Notes: generated from the letters alone by a model not told the origin. DNA of 6,587 nucleotides from CAYHBS01 sp964360995 (GCA_964360995.1 CAYHYZ010000035.1:1-6587), one strand, 5' to 3'. Shown: positions 1 to 5,738, counted from the stretch's first letter. Numbers and translations: made by a program.

Positions 1-104
1 AGGGTATTTACTGTACCCAGGATGCGAAATTATGTCCGGATGGGAAAACATATGTTGGACGCAGAGCGCCAAGCTGCGAGTTTGCTGCCTGCCCCGGTGA
101 ATAG
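1..104 (+). CDS. C-terminal end of a Cys-motif protein (partial, 5' end outside window)
   Basis: Frame 3 is open from the left edge and ends with TAG at 102-104, giving 33 residues. They carry a four-cysteine motif, C-T-x-D-A-K-L-C-P-D-G, then V-G-R and C-E-F-A-A-C-P, with spacing C-x6-C-x13-C-x4-C. The protein stops three residues after the last Cys. The 177-residue protein encoded at 1212-1745 has nearly the same motif, but just after its N-terminal membrane segment. The matching protein motif and shared frame position make this a real gene tail despite its length. The spaced cysteines suggest an extracytoplasmic, disulphide-bonded module; DGKTY followed by CEFAAC is loosely Kazal-like, which is only a resemblance. 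The function is unknown and the rest of the protein cannot be seen. Confidence 0.75.
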   Translation, partial: GIYCTQDAKLCPDGKTYVGRRAPSCEFAACPGE

Positions 105-125
105 CGCTCCATTTTAGCAATGAGT

Positions 126-164
126 CAACACTCCTTCGCCGTCTGGCGAAGGTGGCTTGTGTTG
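126..164 (+). other. Stem-loop in the leader upstream of prephenate dehydratase
   Basis: An 8-bp perfect stem, CCTTCGCC (133-140) with GGCGAAGG (145-152), closes a GTCT tetraloop. An outer 6-bp arm, CAACAC (126-131) with GTGTTG (159-164), extends it across an asymmetric internal loop. No T-tract follows, so it is not a canonical intrinsic terminator. It could be a 3'-end structure for the upstream gene, a dispersed palindromic repeat, or part of a leader control element. An exact second copy of TCCTTCGC lies at 182-189 and could compete for the 3' arm. Confidence 0.6.
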
Positions 165-206
165 AGGAGCAGATAGAGATATCCTTCGCTTAAATTGTTG
201 TTTGAA

Positions 207-223
207 TGAGGATCATCATGTAG
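207..223 (+). promoter_or_regulatory. Ribosome binding site with ATG immediately followed by TAG
   Basis: TGAGGA (207-212) is a good Shine-Dalgarno six bases before ATG at 218-220, which is in frame with the dehydratase. The next codon, 221-223, is TAG. The codons after it (224-238) read T-I-W-T-L and run straight into the G-P-K-G-T family N-terminus. This is almost certainly the ancestral initiation site. A single T in place of A at 221 would give the family-like start M-K-T-I-W-T-L-G-P. Confidence 0.65.
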
Positions 224-235
224 ACTATTTGGACG

Positions 236-1081
236 TTGGGTCCTAAAGGTACCTATTCTCATGAGGCCACAAATTTGTTTCGAAAGCAAAAATTGCCGGA
301 ACAGTGGGGATCGGTAAAGCTAGCACTCGCCGCAACAATCCCAGAATTGCTGGAAAAATGTCACACAGCCGACGATTACTGCGTTATCCCAATCGAAAAC
401 TCCACGACCGGTTTGGTGATGGACACGATTCGCGCATACCAGGTGTATGGTGCGGACTGGCCAAATGAGCTACGCATCATAGGAGATTTGTGGTTGCCCA
501 TACATCACAGCGCGTTGGTGAGAAAAATGGGAAGGAAGAGCAAGTCTTTTACGAGAGTATTTTCCCACCAACAGGCACTAGATCAATGTAGGACATATAT
601 CGGTCTGCAAGCACTTGCTGTTGGAGGAATTACCTCGAGTACGGCGGAAGCGGCACGTCTTGTCGCATCGGATGCAAAATACAGCGATGCGATTGCCATT
701 GCCTCTCCCTTCGCGAGCCGCATGTATAGACTCCGTAGAATCCAGGACAGCATCGAAACGTCTTATACAAACGCGACGCGCTTTCATCTTATTTCGTCAT
801 ATCTATGTCGAAACCAAATGCGTCCGAATCGTACCGCAATCATTTTTTCGCCCCCCGCCGCTGTGGGAAGTCTAGCGAGAATAATCGATTGTATTTCAAA
901 GCGTGCGTTCAATATTTCCTCGATCCACTCAATTGCTTCTGGTGTGAGAGGAGTGTATTCCTTTTACTGTGAATTCGATTATCATAGTGAGGACATATTT
1001 GTACCAAGGTTGCTTCAAGAAATGAGCAACATAGCAGAAAAAATAACCATTCTCGGATCGTATCCGAGAAATGGGCTGTGA
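236..1081 (+). CDS. pheA: Prephenate dehydratase (PDT domain + C-terminal ACT domain), start disrupted
   Basis: Prephenate dehydratase converts prephenate to phenylpyruvate in phenylalanine synthesis, in the cytoplasm. The PDT domain spans about residues 1-185: GPKGTYSHEA at the N-terminus, IPIENSTTG (51-59), VFSHQQALDQC (108-118), STAEAA (135-140), and the catalytic N-A-T-R-F (179-183). An ACT domain follows (about 200-277) and ends in the usual LGSYP (273-277). The phenylalanine-sensing motifs are degenerate: the GALV position reads VGSL and the ESRP position reads HSIAS, so feedback control by phenylalanine may be weak or lost. No chorismate mutase domain is present. The coordinates use TTG at 236, the first in-frame standard start after the TAG at 221. 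That start removes the first beta-strand (TIWTL) and has no convincing ribosome site. The gene may therefore be misread at one base, weakly translated, or recently inactivated. The rest of the frame is intact. A terminator follows directly. Confidence 0.9.
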   Translation: MGPKGTYSHEATNLFRKQKLPEQWGSVKLALAATIPELLEKCHTADDYCVIPIENSTTGLVMDTIRAYQVYGADWPNELRIIGDLWLPIHHSALVRKMGRKSKSFTRVFSHQQALDQCRTYIGLQALAVGGITSSTAEAARLVASDAKYSDAIAIASPFASRMYRLRRIQDSIETSYTNATRFHLISSYLCRNQMRPNRTAIIFSPPAAVGSLARIIDCISKRAFNISSIHSIASGVRGVYSFYCEFDYHSEDIFVPRLLQEMSNIAEKITILGSYPRNGL

Positions 1082-1093
1082 TAGAGAAGTACT

Positions 1094-1122
1094 GGGGGGC
1101 TACGGAGCCCTCCTTTTTCTTT
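1094..1122 (+). terminator. Intrinsic terminator after prephenate dehydratase
   Basis: GGGGGGCT (1094-1101) pairs with AGCCCTCC (1106-1113), an 8-bp stem with one G-U pair and an ACGG loop. TTTTTCTTT follows at once. It begins 13 bases after the dehydratase stop and separates that gene from the following four-gene cluster. Confidence 0.88.
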
Positions 1123-1154
1123 ACTAACTATTTCTATGCGGGCGACCAGTATCG

Positions 1155-1163
1155 TGGTTTAAT
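1155..1163 (+). promoter_or_regulatory. Possible extended -10 promoter for the Cys-motif/pirin cluster
   Basis: TGG followed by TTTAAT (1158-1163) resembles an extended -10 element in the gap after the terminator. No recognisable -35 lies 16-18 bases upstream. A start near 1170 would give a leader of about 42 bases. The terminator at 1094-1122 makes some promoter in this gap likely, but this site is only a candidate. The rest of 1123-1211 shows no gene or RNA that I recognise. Confidence 0.3.
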
Positions 1164-1211
1164 AGAGATAAGCAGAAGCACGGCTTACCGGCTCACTATT
1201 TTTAGCACACT

Positions 1212-1745
1212 ATGATAATGACCAATACGTTACAACGCATACTTTCTATTGGCGCGGTGCTTATTTTGCTGGCGGTTGCGGGAGGTGCGCTGTTGCTTAA
1301 AGATTCCCCAAATGAACCAATAGGTTGTACGCTCGAGGCAAAGATTTGCCCCGATGGATCTGCTGTTGGGAGGACAGGATCAAATTGTGAATTTGCGGCA
1401 TGCCCAAATCCGCAAGCTGGCGGAGGGCAAGGAGAAGAAGGTATTAAAGAAGTGACATTGCATATTGGAGAAACAGCGTTGTTTGAGGGTGTGAGTTTTA
1501 CAATAACAAAAGTTGAAGATAGTAGATGTGCGACAGGAGTTATCTGTATTTGGGCGGGAGAGGCAAAAGTTACCATTAAAGCCGTAAAAAACGGCGACAC
1601 AGAAAACAGAGTTGTCCTTGAGAAACATGGAGCTGCCGTTTTTAGTTTACACATTGCCGTTGATAATATTACGCCCTATCCCCGTGCGAACGCGCCCACA
1701 GAGCAAGGTAATTACCTCATTCACTTAACACTCTCGAAACAATGA
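1212..1745 (+). CDS. Membrane-anchored Cys-motif protein with C-terminal beta-rich domain
   Basis: This is a 177-residue protein of unknown function. Residues 8-29 form a hydrophobic segment after one Arg, a likely uncleaved signal anchor placing the rest outside the membrane; no lipobox is visible. Residues 39-65 hold a four-Cys motif (C39, C46, C59, C64; C-x6-C-x12-C-x4-C) matching the one at the end of the partial gene at the left edge. A Gly/Glu-rich linker (66-78) leads to a beta-strand-rich domain (about 80-176) containing S-R-C-A-T-G-V-I-C-I-W-A-G (104-116). I associate that RC...CxWAG pattern with small secreted or lipoprotein domains in many bacteria, without a known activity. Even Cys numbers in each module suit disulphides. 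ATG at 1212 and 1218 are both possible starts, and neither has a Shine-Dalgarno. The pirin gene starts four bases after its stop, so the two are probably cotranscribed. Confidence 0.85.
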   Translation: MIMTNTLQRILSIGAVLILLAVAGGALLLKDSPNEPIGCTLEAKICPDGSAVGRTGSNCEFAACPNPQAGGGQGEEGIKEVTLHIGETALFEGVSFTITKVEDSRCATGVICIWAGEAKVTIKAVKNGDTENRVVLEKHGAAVFSLHIAVDNITPYPRANAPTEQGNYLIHLTLSKQ

Positions 1746-1749
1746 TGAT

Positions 1750-2451
1750 ATGCAAACAGTTTTCCATCCTGCGAGTGAACGTGGCGTAGGCGAGCACGGA
1801 TGGCTGCATACACGCTTTAGTTTTAGTTTTGCAGATTGGTTTAACCCGAATCGGATGGGGTTTGGAGCACTTCGCGTACTCAATGATGACATCATAGAGC
1901 CAGAAAAAGGATTTGATATGCACCCGCACAAGGATATGGAAATTATCACTATTGTCACGGATGGTGTGGTCGCGCACCGTGATAGCATGGGGAACACATT
2001 TACGGTGAGCACGGGTGAGGTGCAGGTAATGTCGGCAGGTAGCGGAGTGATCCATGCGGAGCTCAATGCATCGCGCACCGAGCGACTTGCGCTGTTTCAA
2101 TTATGGATTCATCCAAAAATTACTGGAGTGCCACCCCGCTATGATCAGCGTGCATTTCGGACGAACGCAAAACGCACACTCCTTGTGTCGGGAGATAAAA
2201 GTGACGGCGCGCTATTCATTCATCAAAATGCGCGCATTTGGAATGCGCATCTCGAGAAAGATGAGTTGAGTTCTTACGATATTCAAGACAACGCGCATGG
2301 CGTTTATTTTTTTGTGGTTGCAGGAAAGTGCATGATTGCGGGGAGTGTACTCGAAGCACGGGATGCCGTTGGCATATGGGAAACGGAGAAGGTGGAGATT
2401 CATGCAGAGGAGGACACTCGTTTCCTCATCATCGAGGTGCCAATGGAGTAA
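1750..2451 (+). CDS. Pirin family protein (cupin, YhhW/quercetinase-like)
   Basis: This is a 233-residue bicupin, close to the usual 230 or so for YhhW-type pirins. The N-terminal half is highly typical: FSFADWFNP (24-32), FGALRVLNDD (38-47), and the metal-binding set H58, H60, H102 and E104 within MHPHKDME and GSGVIHAE. All four expected ligands are present, so metal binding is likely. RFLIIEVP near the C-terminus completes the second cupin domain. Some bacterial pirins oxidise quercetin in vitro, but the physiological substrate is generally unknown and cannot be inferred here. Redox sensing or protein interaction are other roles proposed for the family. The protein has no signal peptide and should be cytoplasmic. 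It starts four bases after the Cys-motif gene without its own Shine-Dalgarno, pointing to translational coupling, and precedes the two SPFH genes by 56 bases. Confidence 0.93.
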   Translation: MQTVFHPASERGVGEHGWLHTRFSFSFADWFNPNRMGFGALRVLNDDIIEPEKGFDMHPHKDMEIITIVTDGVVAHRDSMGNTFTVSTGEVQVMSAGSGVIHAELNASRTERLALFQLWIHPKITGVPPRYDQRAFRTNAKRTLLVSGDKSDGALFIHQNARIWNAHLEKDELSSYDIQDNAHGVYFFVVAGKCMIAGSVLEARDAVGIWETEKVEIHAEEDTRFLIIEVPME

Positions 2452-2495
2452 TCACACTATCCACATCATGGCGGCACAAAGGAAGAGATACGCTC

Positions 2496-2510
2496 TATAA
2501 TAGACTCATG
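2496..2510 (+). promoter_or_regulatory. Consensus -10 element placed for a leaderless start of the first SPFH gene
   Basis: TATAAT (2496-2501) matches the bacterial -10 consensus exactly. Transcription seven bases downstream would begin at 2508, the A of the SPFH start codon. The -35 region at 17-bp spacing is GGCACA (2473-2478), only 3 of 6 matches. No Shine-Dalgarno lies within 15 bases of the ATG, which fits a leaderless message. The element gives the SPFH pair a possible promoter independent of the upstream genes. Confidence 0.5.
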
Positions 2511-3485
2511 GGAATCGGCGCATTGATATGGGGATTTGTTATTTACCTCGTTTTCCGTTTTGTGGCGACGGGGTTTTATGTTGTCCAACAAAATGAGCGC
2601 GCAGTAAAGACGCGATTTGGAAAAGCACAACGACTTGGCAATGCTTCTACGCTCGATATTCCTCATTTTGCTGATGCCCTTTCAGAAGAAGAGCGTGAAC
2701 GCTATCGATTTCCACAGCTGAAAGTGATTCGACCAGGTGGGCCATATTTTAAAATGCCGTGGGAAAAGGTGCACAAAATATCTGTGGCTACCGAGCTTAT
2801 TGATATTGCGCATGACCCTGATAATCCGTACGCAAACAACAATAATACTGCGCTAGAAGCAGTGACAAAAGACCAGTTGAACATTAATCTCCGCGGGCAG
2901 ATGCGATACACGGTTTCAGAACAGAATTTGTATGCGTGTTTGTTTGGTGTGCGCAATCCCGTTTCTCACGTGATCGGATATTTTATTGCAATTCTCCGAG
3001 AGCGCATTGCAAATTTTGAGGCACCAGCAAGGGAGAATTCAGAATTATCTATCATCGCTTCCTACGGTACTTCAATTAACGATTTGCGAAAAAATCTTGG
3101 AGATTTAAACAGGCACATGGAGGAAGAATGCCGCTCATCGGCTGCACGGTACGGCATTGCACTCGACGCCGCACTGATCACTGCCATTGAGCCACCCGAA
3201 CAAGTGGAATCTGCGCTCGCGGCAATCAATACCGCGCATAACCACGTGTCCTCGGAAATTAGTTTGGCGCAAGCGGGAGCTGATCAAAAAATTGTGCAAT
3301 CGCGGCGGGCAGTTGAAATAGAAACATTCCGCGCAAATGCAGAAGTCCAGCCGCTAGAGCGACTTTCCGAGCAACTCACGATCATCAAGCAAAGCGGGAA
3401 GACAACACTTGGCGCGTACGTGAGAAATGTGAAGCTCACACTACTGTCTCGTGCAAGTCGCATTATTTTGGAGACCAAAAAATAA
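2508..3485 (+). CDS. SPFH/band-7 domain membrane protein (HflK-like), first of a pair
   Basis: This 325-residue protein has an N-terminal membrane segment (about 4-20). A band-7 opening follows, V-V-Q-Q-N-E-R-A-V-K-T-R-F-G-K (25-39), the pattern seen at the start of HflK, stomatin and prohibitin domains. RPGGPYFKMPWEKV (75-88) fits the conserved 'PG' turn. The SPFH fold runs to about residue 240. An Ala/Glu/Gln-rich helical stretch (about 232-295) is probably the coiled coil used for oligomerisation. Residues 40-70 and 100-120 look like insertions relative to a minimal domain. SPFH proteins form membrane-associated rings or cages; HflK with HflC encloses the FtsH protease. ATG at 2508 is chosen because it precedes the membrane segment; an upstream ATG at 2328 would lie inside the pirin gene and add a non-family N-terminus. 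The stop overlaps the next start by one base. Confidence 0.88.
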   Translation: MGIGALIWGFVIYLVFRFVATGFYVVQQNERAVKTRFGKAQRLGNASTLDIPHFADALSEEERERYRFPQLKVIRPGGPYFKMPWEKVHKISVATELIDIAHDPDNPYANNNNTALEAVTKDQLNINLRGQMRYTVSEQNLYACLFGVRNPVSHVIGYFIAILRERIANFEAPARENSELSIIASYGTSINDLRKNLGDLNRHMEEECRSSAARYGIALDAALITAIEPPEQVESALAAINTAHNHVSSEISLAQAGADQKIVQSRRAVEIETFRANAEVQPLERLSEQLTIIKQSGKTTLGAYVRNVKLTLLSRASRIILETKK

Positions 3486-4402
3486 TGAGTACTTTCTTTG
3501 TGGCAATGTGGCTGGCGGTGATCATATACCTTGCAGAGCGCATGGTAGCATTGCTGCTCAAATTTTTTGGATTCTATGCGATTATTCGAGAGCGCGAAGC
3601 GCGAGTGTATGTGCTATTTGGCGACATTGTGGGAATCATTCAAACACCCGGCTTTCATTTTTTGTGGGTAGAGCTTGGTTGGCGAGCCCTGTTTGTCAAT
3701 TGGCTTGGTACGTCACATCGTCGCAGTATGAGTCTTGATCAAGTATATCTGCGTAGCATTCCGGTAAACTCCGAAGAAGGAACTCCGATGGGCATTGGCG
3801 TATGGTACGAAATGTATATTACGGATCCCGTTGCGCATATTTTTAAGAACGTAGATCCAGAAGGGTCACTGACGGTAAGCGTAAAAAATGAAACGATCAA
3901 AAATTTAAGTAATTTACCCCTCGCAGAAATGTTAAGTGAACGTCATAAAATGAGTCTTTCGGTTCGGCAGACCGTCTCTCCGGAATCGGAAGAGTGGGGG
4001 TATCACTTGGGTTCGGTATATATTCGCAAAGTGCACTTTCGAGATTTGAACATGATCAAACAAATTGAAGAAAAAGTAGTGAACCAACTTCGCCAAGTGA
4101 CTTCTGCGATTGAGCAGGATGGGAAAAACCAGGTCAATATTATTACGAGCCGCGCAGAGCAAGAATCATCAATTGAATTTGCAAAAGCAGGGGCAGTGCG
4201 TCCCGCCATTGTGGGTAACACGATTCAAAAAATAGCGCAGGATCCAGAAGTGCTTGCTAGTATGTTTGAAATTCTCGAAACGCAGCGAGTAGCGGAGAAT
4301 CCCGGGGAACTCACACTTGTGTCCGAGGGATCAAGAAACGACGTGCTCACACAGCTCATCGCCGCAGGGAAAAAAGAAACTATTCGGAAGCAGAGCGTAT
4401 AG
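3485..4402 (+). CDS. SPFH/band-7 domain membrane protein (HflC-like), second of a pair
   Basis: This is a 305-residue protein. A hydrophobic N-terminus (about 4-31) is interrupted by A-E-R (17-19), so it may be one long or re-entrant membrane segment. The SPFH opening reads R-E-R-E-A-R-V-Y-V-L-F-G-D (35-47) and then T-P-G-F-H-F-L-W (54-61). Mixed alpha/beta sequence continues to about residue 190, followed by a helical, Glu/Gln-rich region (190-235) likely to be coiled coil, and a C-terminal tail (about 245-305). It is clearly not a recent duplicate of its neighbour, since the two sequences differ throughout. Its ATG overlaps the neighbour's TAA (TAATG), so the two are translationally coupled, which is typical of hetero-oligomer subunits; GGAG at 3470-3473 is a distant Shine-Dalgarno candidate. 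No FtsH gene is in the window, so an HflKC-type role is inferred from arrangement alone. The 3' end overlaps the opposing flavoprotein gene by 23 bases. Confidence 0.85.
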   Translation: MSTFFVAMWLAVIIYLAERMVALLLKFFGFYAIIREREARVYVLFGDIVGIIQTPGFHFLWVELGWRALFVNWLGTSHRRSMSLDQVYLRSIPVNSEEGTPMGIGVWYEMYITDPVAHIFKNVDPEGSLTVSVKNETIKNLSNLPLAEMLSERHKMSLSVRQTVSPESEEWGYHLGSVYIRKVHFRDLNMIKQIEEKVVNQLRQVTSAIEQDGKNQVNIITSRAEQESSIEFAKAGAVRPAIVGNTIQKIAQDPEVLASMFEILETQRVAENPGELTLVSEGSRNDVLTQLIAAGKKETIRKQSV

Positions 4403-5669
4403 TCGACGCAGGTTTTTTCCCGCACTCAGATCCTGCAATATATCCTGTTGTCCAACACACCTGTAGAGAATAGCCCCCTGATGGGCGGTTCATATTTAAG
4501 ATGTCTCCTACGAGATATAAATTTTGGAATAGACGCGAACGCATCGTTTTAAAGTCTACCTCGGTGAGTGCTACGCCGCCGCCCGTGGAAATTGCCTTAT
4601 CAGTGCCGAGTAGCTTTTTGACGCGCATGGGGAGTGCCTTAACGGTGCGGATAAGCGTGATGCGACGGGCACGAGTGACATGATGTGCGACAAGTTCAGG
4701 GTCAACGCCGGACAGTTCCAGCACAATAGATACCAAGCGACTGGGCAGTATTGTGGAGAGACAATTCTTCATTTTTTTACTGCGTTGCGAGATCAGTATC
4801 TGTTCAATTTGCTCACTCAACGCTTCGATGGTGATGTCTGGGAGGAGATCGAGCGTGAGCGTGACGATGCCATATTTCAGGAGCTCAGCAATATCACTAC
4901 TCATGTTGAGTGCGGTCGGCCCACTAATACCCACGTGAGTAAACAGCAGACTCCCGGTTTTTTTCTTTTGTTTCTTCCCGTTTAAATAGGAAGTGAGTGT
5001 GATGTGGGGGAGCGTGAGTCCGTGGAGCGAGCGCGGCCACATATCTTTAATCATCAGTGGTGCGAGTGCGGGGTGCGTATCAAACACAGTATGTCCAATA
5101 TCACGCATCCACACAAAGCCGTCTCCGGACGATCCGGTTTCTGGTCGCGAATTACCGCCCGTTGCGATAATGTACTCCTTTCCCTCAATCAGCTTTCCAT
5201 TAGCGAGTCGGACTCCAGTGATGAAACTATTTTCATGCACGAGCGCCATAACCGGAGCGTCAGAAAGTATCGTTACCTTCCCCGCATGTAAATAATCAAC
5301 GAGCACTTTCCATACCGATGCCGCCCTATTTGTTGTGGGGAATACGCGCCGCTCATCCTCTACATGTGTGGGCATGTGGCGAGTATGAAAAAACTCCAGC
5401 GTGTTTTTTACCGCAAACTTTGAAAACGCCGAAAGTAAAAATTTTCCATCTTCTTGAAAGTGACTCGAGAGCGCGCGATTATTAAATTCGGCATTGGTAA
5501 CGTTACATCTTCCTCCTCCGGTGATGAGTAGTTTTTTGCCGAGGGTGGCGTTTTTTTCAATGACAATCACGCGCGCGCCAAGTTCCGCCGCGCGTCCCGC
5601 TGCCATCATTCCTGCGGCGCCACCACCAACTACGACGACGTCCCAATGCGTTCCATACACATTTTTCAT
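4380..5669 (-). CDS. NAD(P)/FAD-dependent oxidoreductase, HI0933/YhiN (BaiN-like) family
   Basis: This 429-residue flavoprotein is full length for the family. The Rossmann FAD-binding motif is GGGAAG (15-20) in VVVVGGGAAGMMAA, with the ribose-binding acid E38 at the end of the second strand. The family hallmark GKKLLITGGGRCNVTN spans 44-59. Other family blocks are ATGGNSRPETGSSGDG (169-184), LLFTHVGISGP (241-251), STGGGVALTEVD (361-372), and a C-terminal FAD-closing block, L-V-G-D-I-L-N (386-392) with G-G-Y-S-L-Q (398-403). In that last block the usual GE-x-L-D reads GDILN, a conservative change. Members bind FAD. BaiN is a bile-acid pathway reductase in gut clostridia, but most homologues have no known substrate and that role should not be carried over here. 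It is cytoplasmic. The start at 5669 has no Shine-Dalgarno and lies beside a hairpin-forming palindrome. The gene is convergent with the SPFH pair and divergent from the ABC-F gene. Confidence 0.93.
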   Translation of the reverse strand: MKNVYGTHWDVVVVGGGAAGMMAAGRAAELGARVIVIEKNATLGKKLLITGGGRCNVTNAEFNNRALSSHFQEDGKFLLSAFSKFAVKNTLEFFHTRHMPTHVEDERRVFPTTNRAASVWKVLVDYLHAGKVTILSDAPVMALVHENSFITGVRLANGKLIEGKEYIIATGGNSRPETGSSGDGFVWMRDIGHTVFDTHPALAPLMIKDMWPRSLHGLTLPHITLTSYLNGKKQKKKTGSLLFTHVGISGPTALNMSSDIAELLKYGIVTLTLDLLPDITIEALSEQIEQILISQRSKKMKNCLSTILPSRLVSIVLELSGVDPELVAHHVTRARRITLIRTVKALPMRVKKLLGTDKAISTGGGVALTEVDFKTMRSRLFQNLYLVGDILNMNRPSGGYSLQVCWTTGYIAGSECGKKPASTIRSASE

Positions 5670-5670
5670 G

Positions 5671-5693
5671 CGCGCATACTAGCATAGTGCGCG
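5671..5693. repeat. Imperfect palindrome abutting the flavoprotein start codon
   Basis: CGCGCA (5671-5676) pairs with TGCGCG (5688-5693). After a TA bulge, CTA (5679-5681) pairs with TAG (5685-5687) around GCA. On the minus strand it contains -10-like hexamers, TATGCT (5686-5681) and TAGTAT (5681-5676), the second ending seven bases before the ATG. It could be an operator or a promoter with a leaderless start. No good -35 was seen, so both readings are tentative. Confidence 0.4.
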
Positions 5694-5709
5694 TGGAAGT
5701 ACACAGCGC

Positions 5710-5738
5710 TAGAAATTAGGCAAGATTTGTTGTAATAT
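5710..5738 (+). promoter_or_regulatory. Candidate sigma70-type promoter for the ABC-F gene
   Basis: TAGAAA (5710-5715) matches TTGACA at 4 of 6 positions. TAATAT (5733-5738) is a good -10, and the spacer is 17 bases. Transcription would start near 5745 and give a leader of about 34 bases containing the 5752-5767 hairpin. The gap is AT-rich here and GC-rich on both sides, which supports a promoter. Confidence 0.5.

Noticed and set aside
133..152. Intrinsic terminator for the partial left-edge gene
   Set aside because: The stem is strong but no T-run follows the 3' arm, so only a generic stem-loop is annotated.
221..223. TAG reassigned to an amino acid in this genome
   Set aside because: TAG is the natural stop of three other genes here, at the family-expected ends, so genome-wide reassignment is unlikely. 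A local mutation, error or suppression is simpler.
227..229. ATT at 227 as a rare start codon for the dehydratase
   Set aside because: It would restore most of the first strand, but the Shine-Dalgarno is 15 bases away and ATT starts are very rare. It was not preferred over TTG 236.
1202..1654. 150-codon open frame on the minus strand
   Set aside because: It is antisense to the Cys-motif protein, whose motif is independently supported by the upstream copy.
1717..2100. Overlapping minus-strand frames of 117-127 codons
   Set aside because: They are antisense to the pirin gene, which has all four metal ligands in the plus frame.
2328..2507. Longer version of the first SPFH protein starting at ATG 2328 (60 extra residues)
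   Set aside because: The extension overlaps the pirin gene by 124 bases in another frame, is rich in Cys, Gly and His unlike the family, and would put the membrane anchor in mid-protein. ATG 2508 fits the family and a promoter element.
4680..5295. Plus-strand open frames of about 95-101 codons
   Set aside because: They are shadows of the flavoprotein gene, which has the full set of family motifs on the minus strand.
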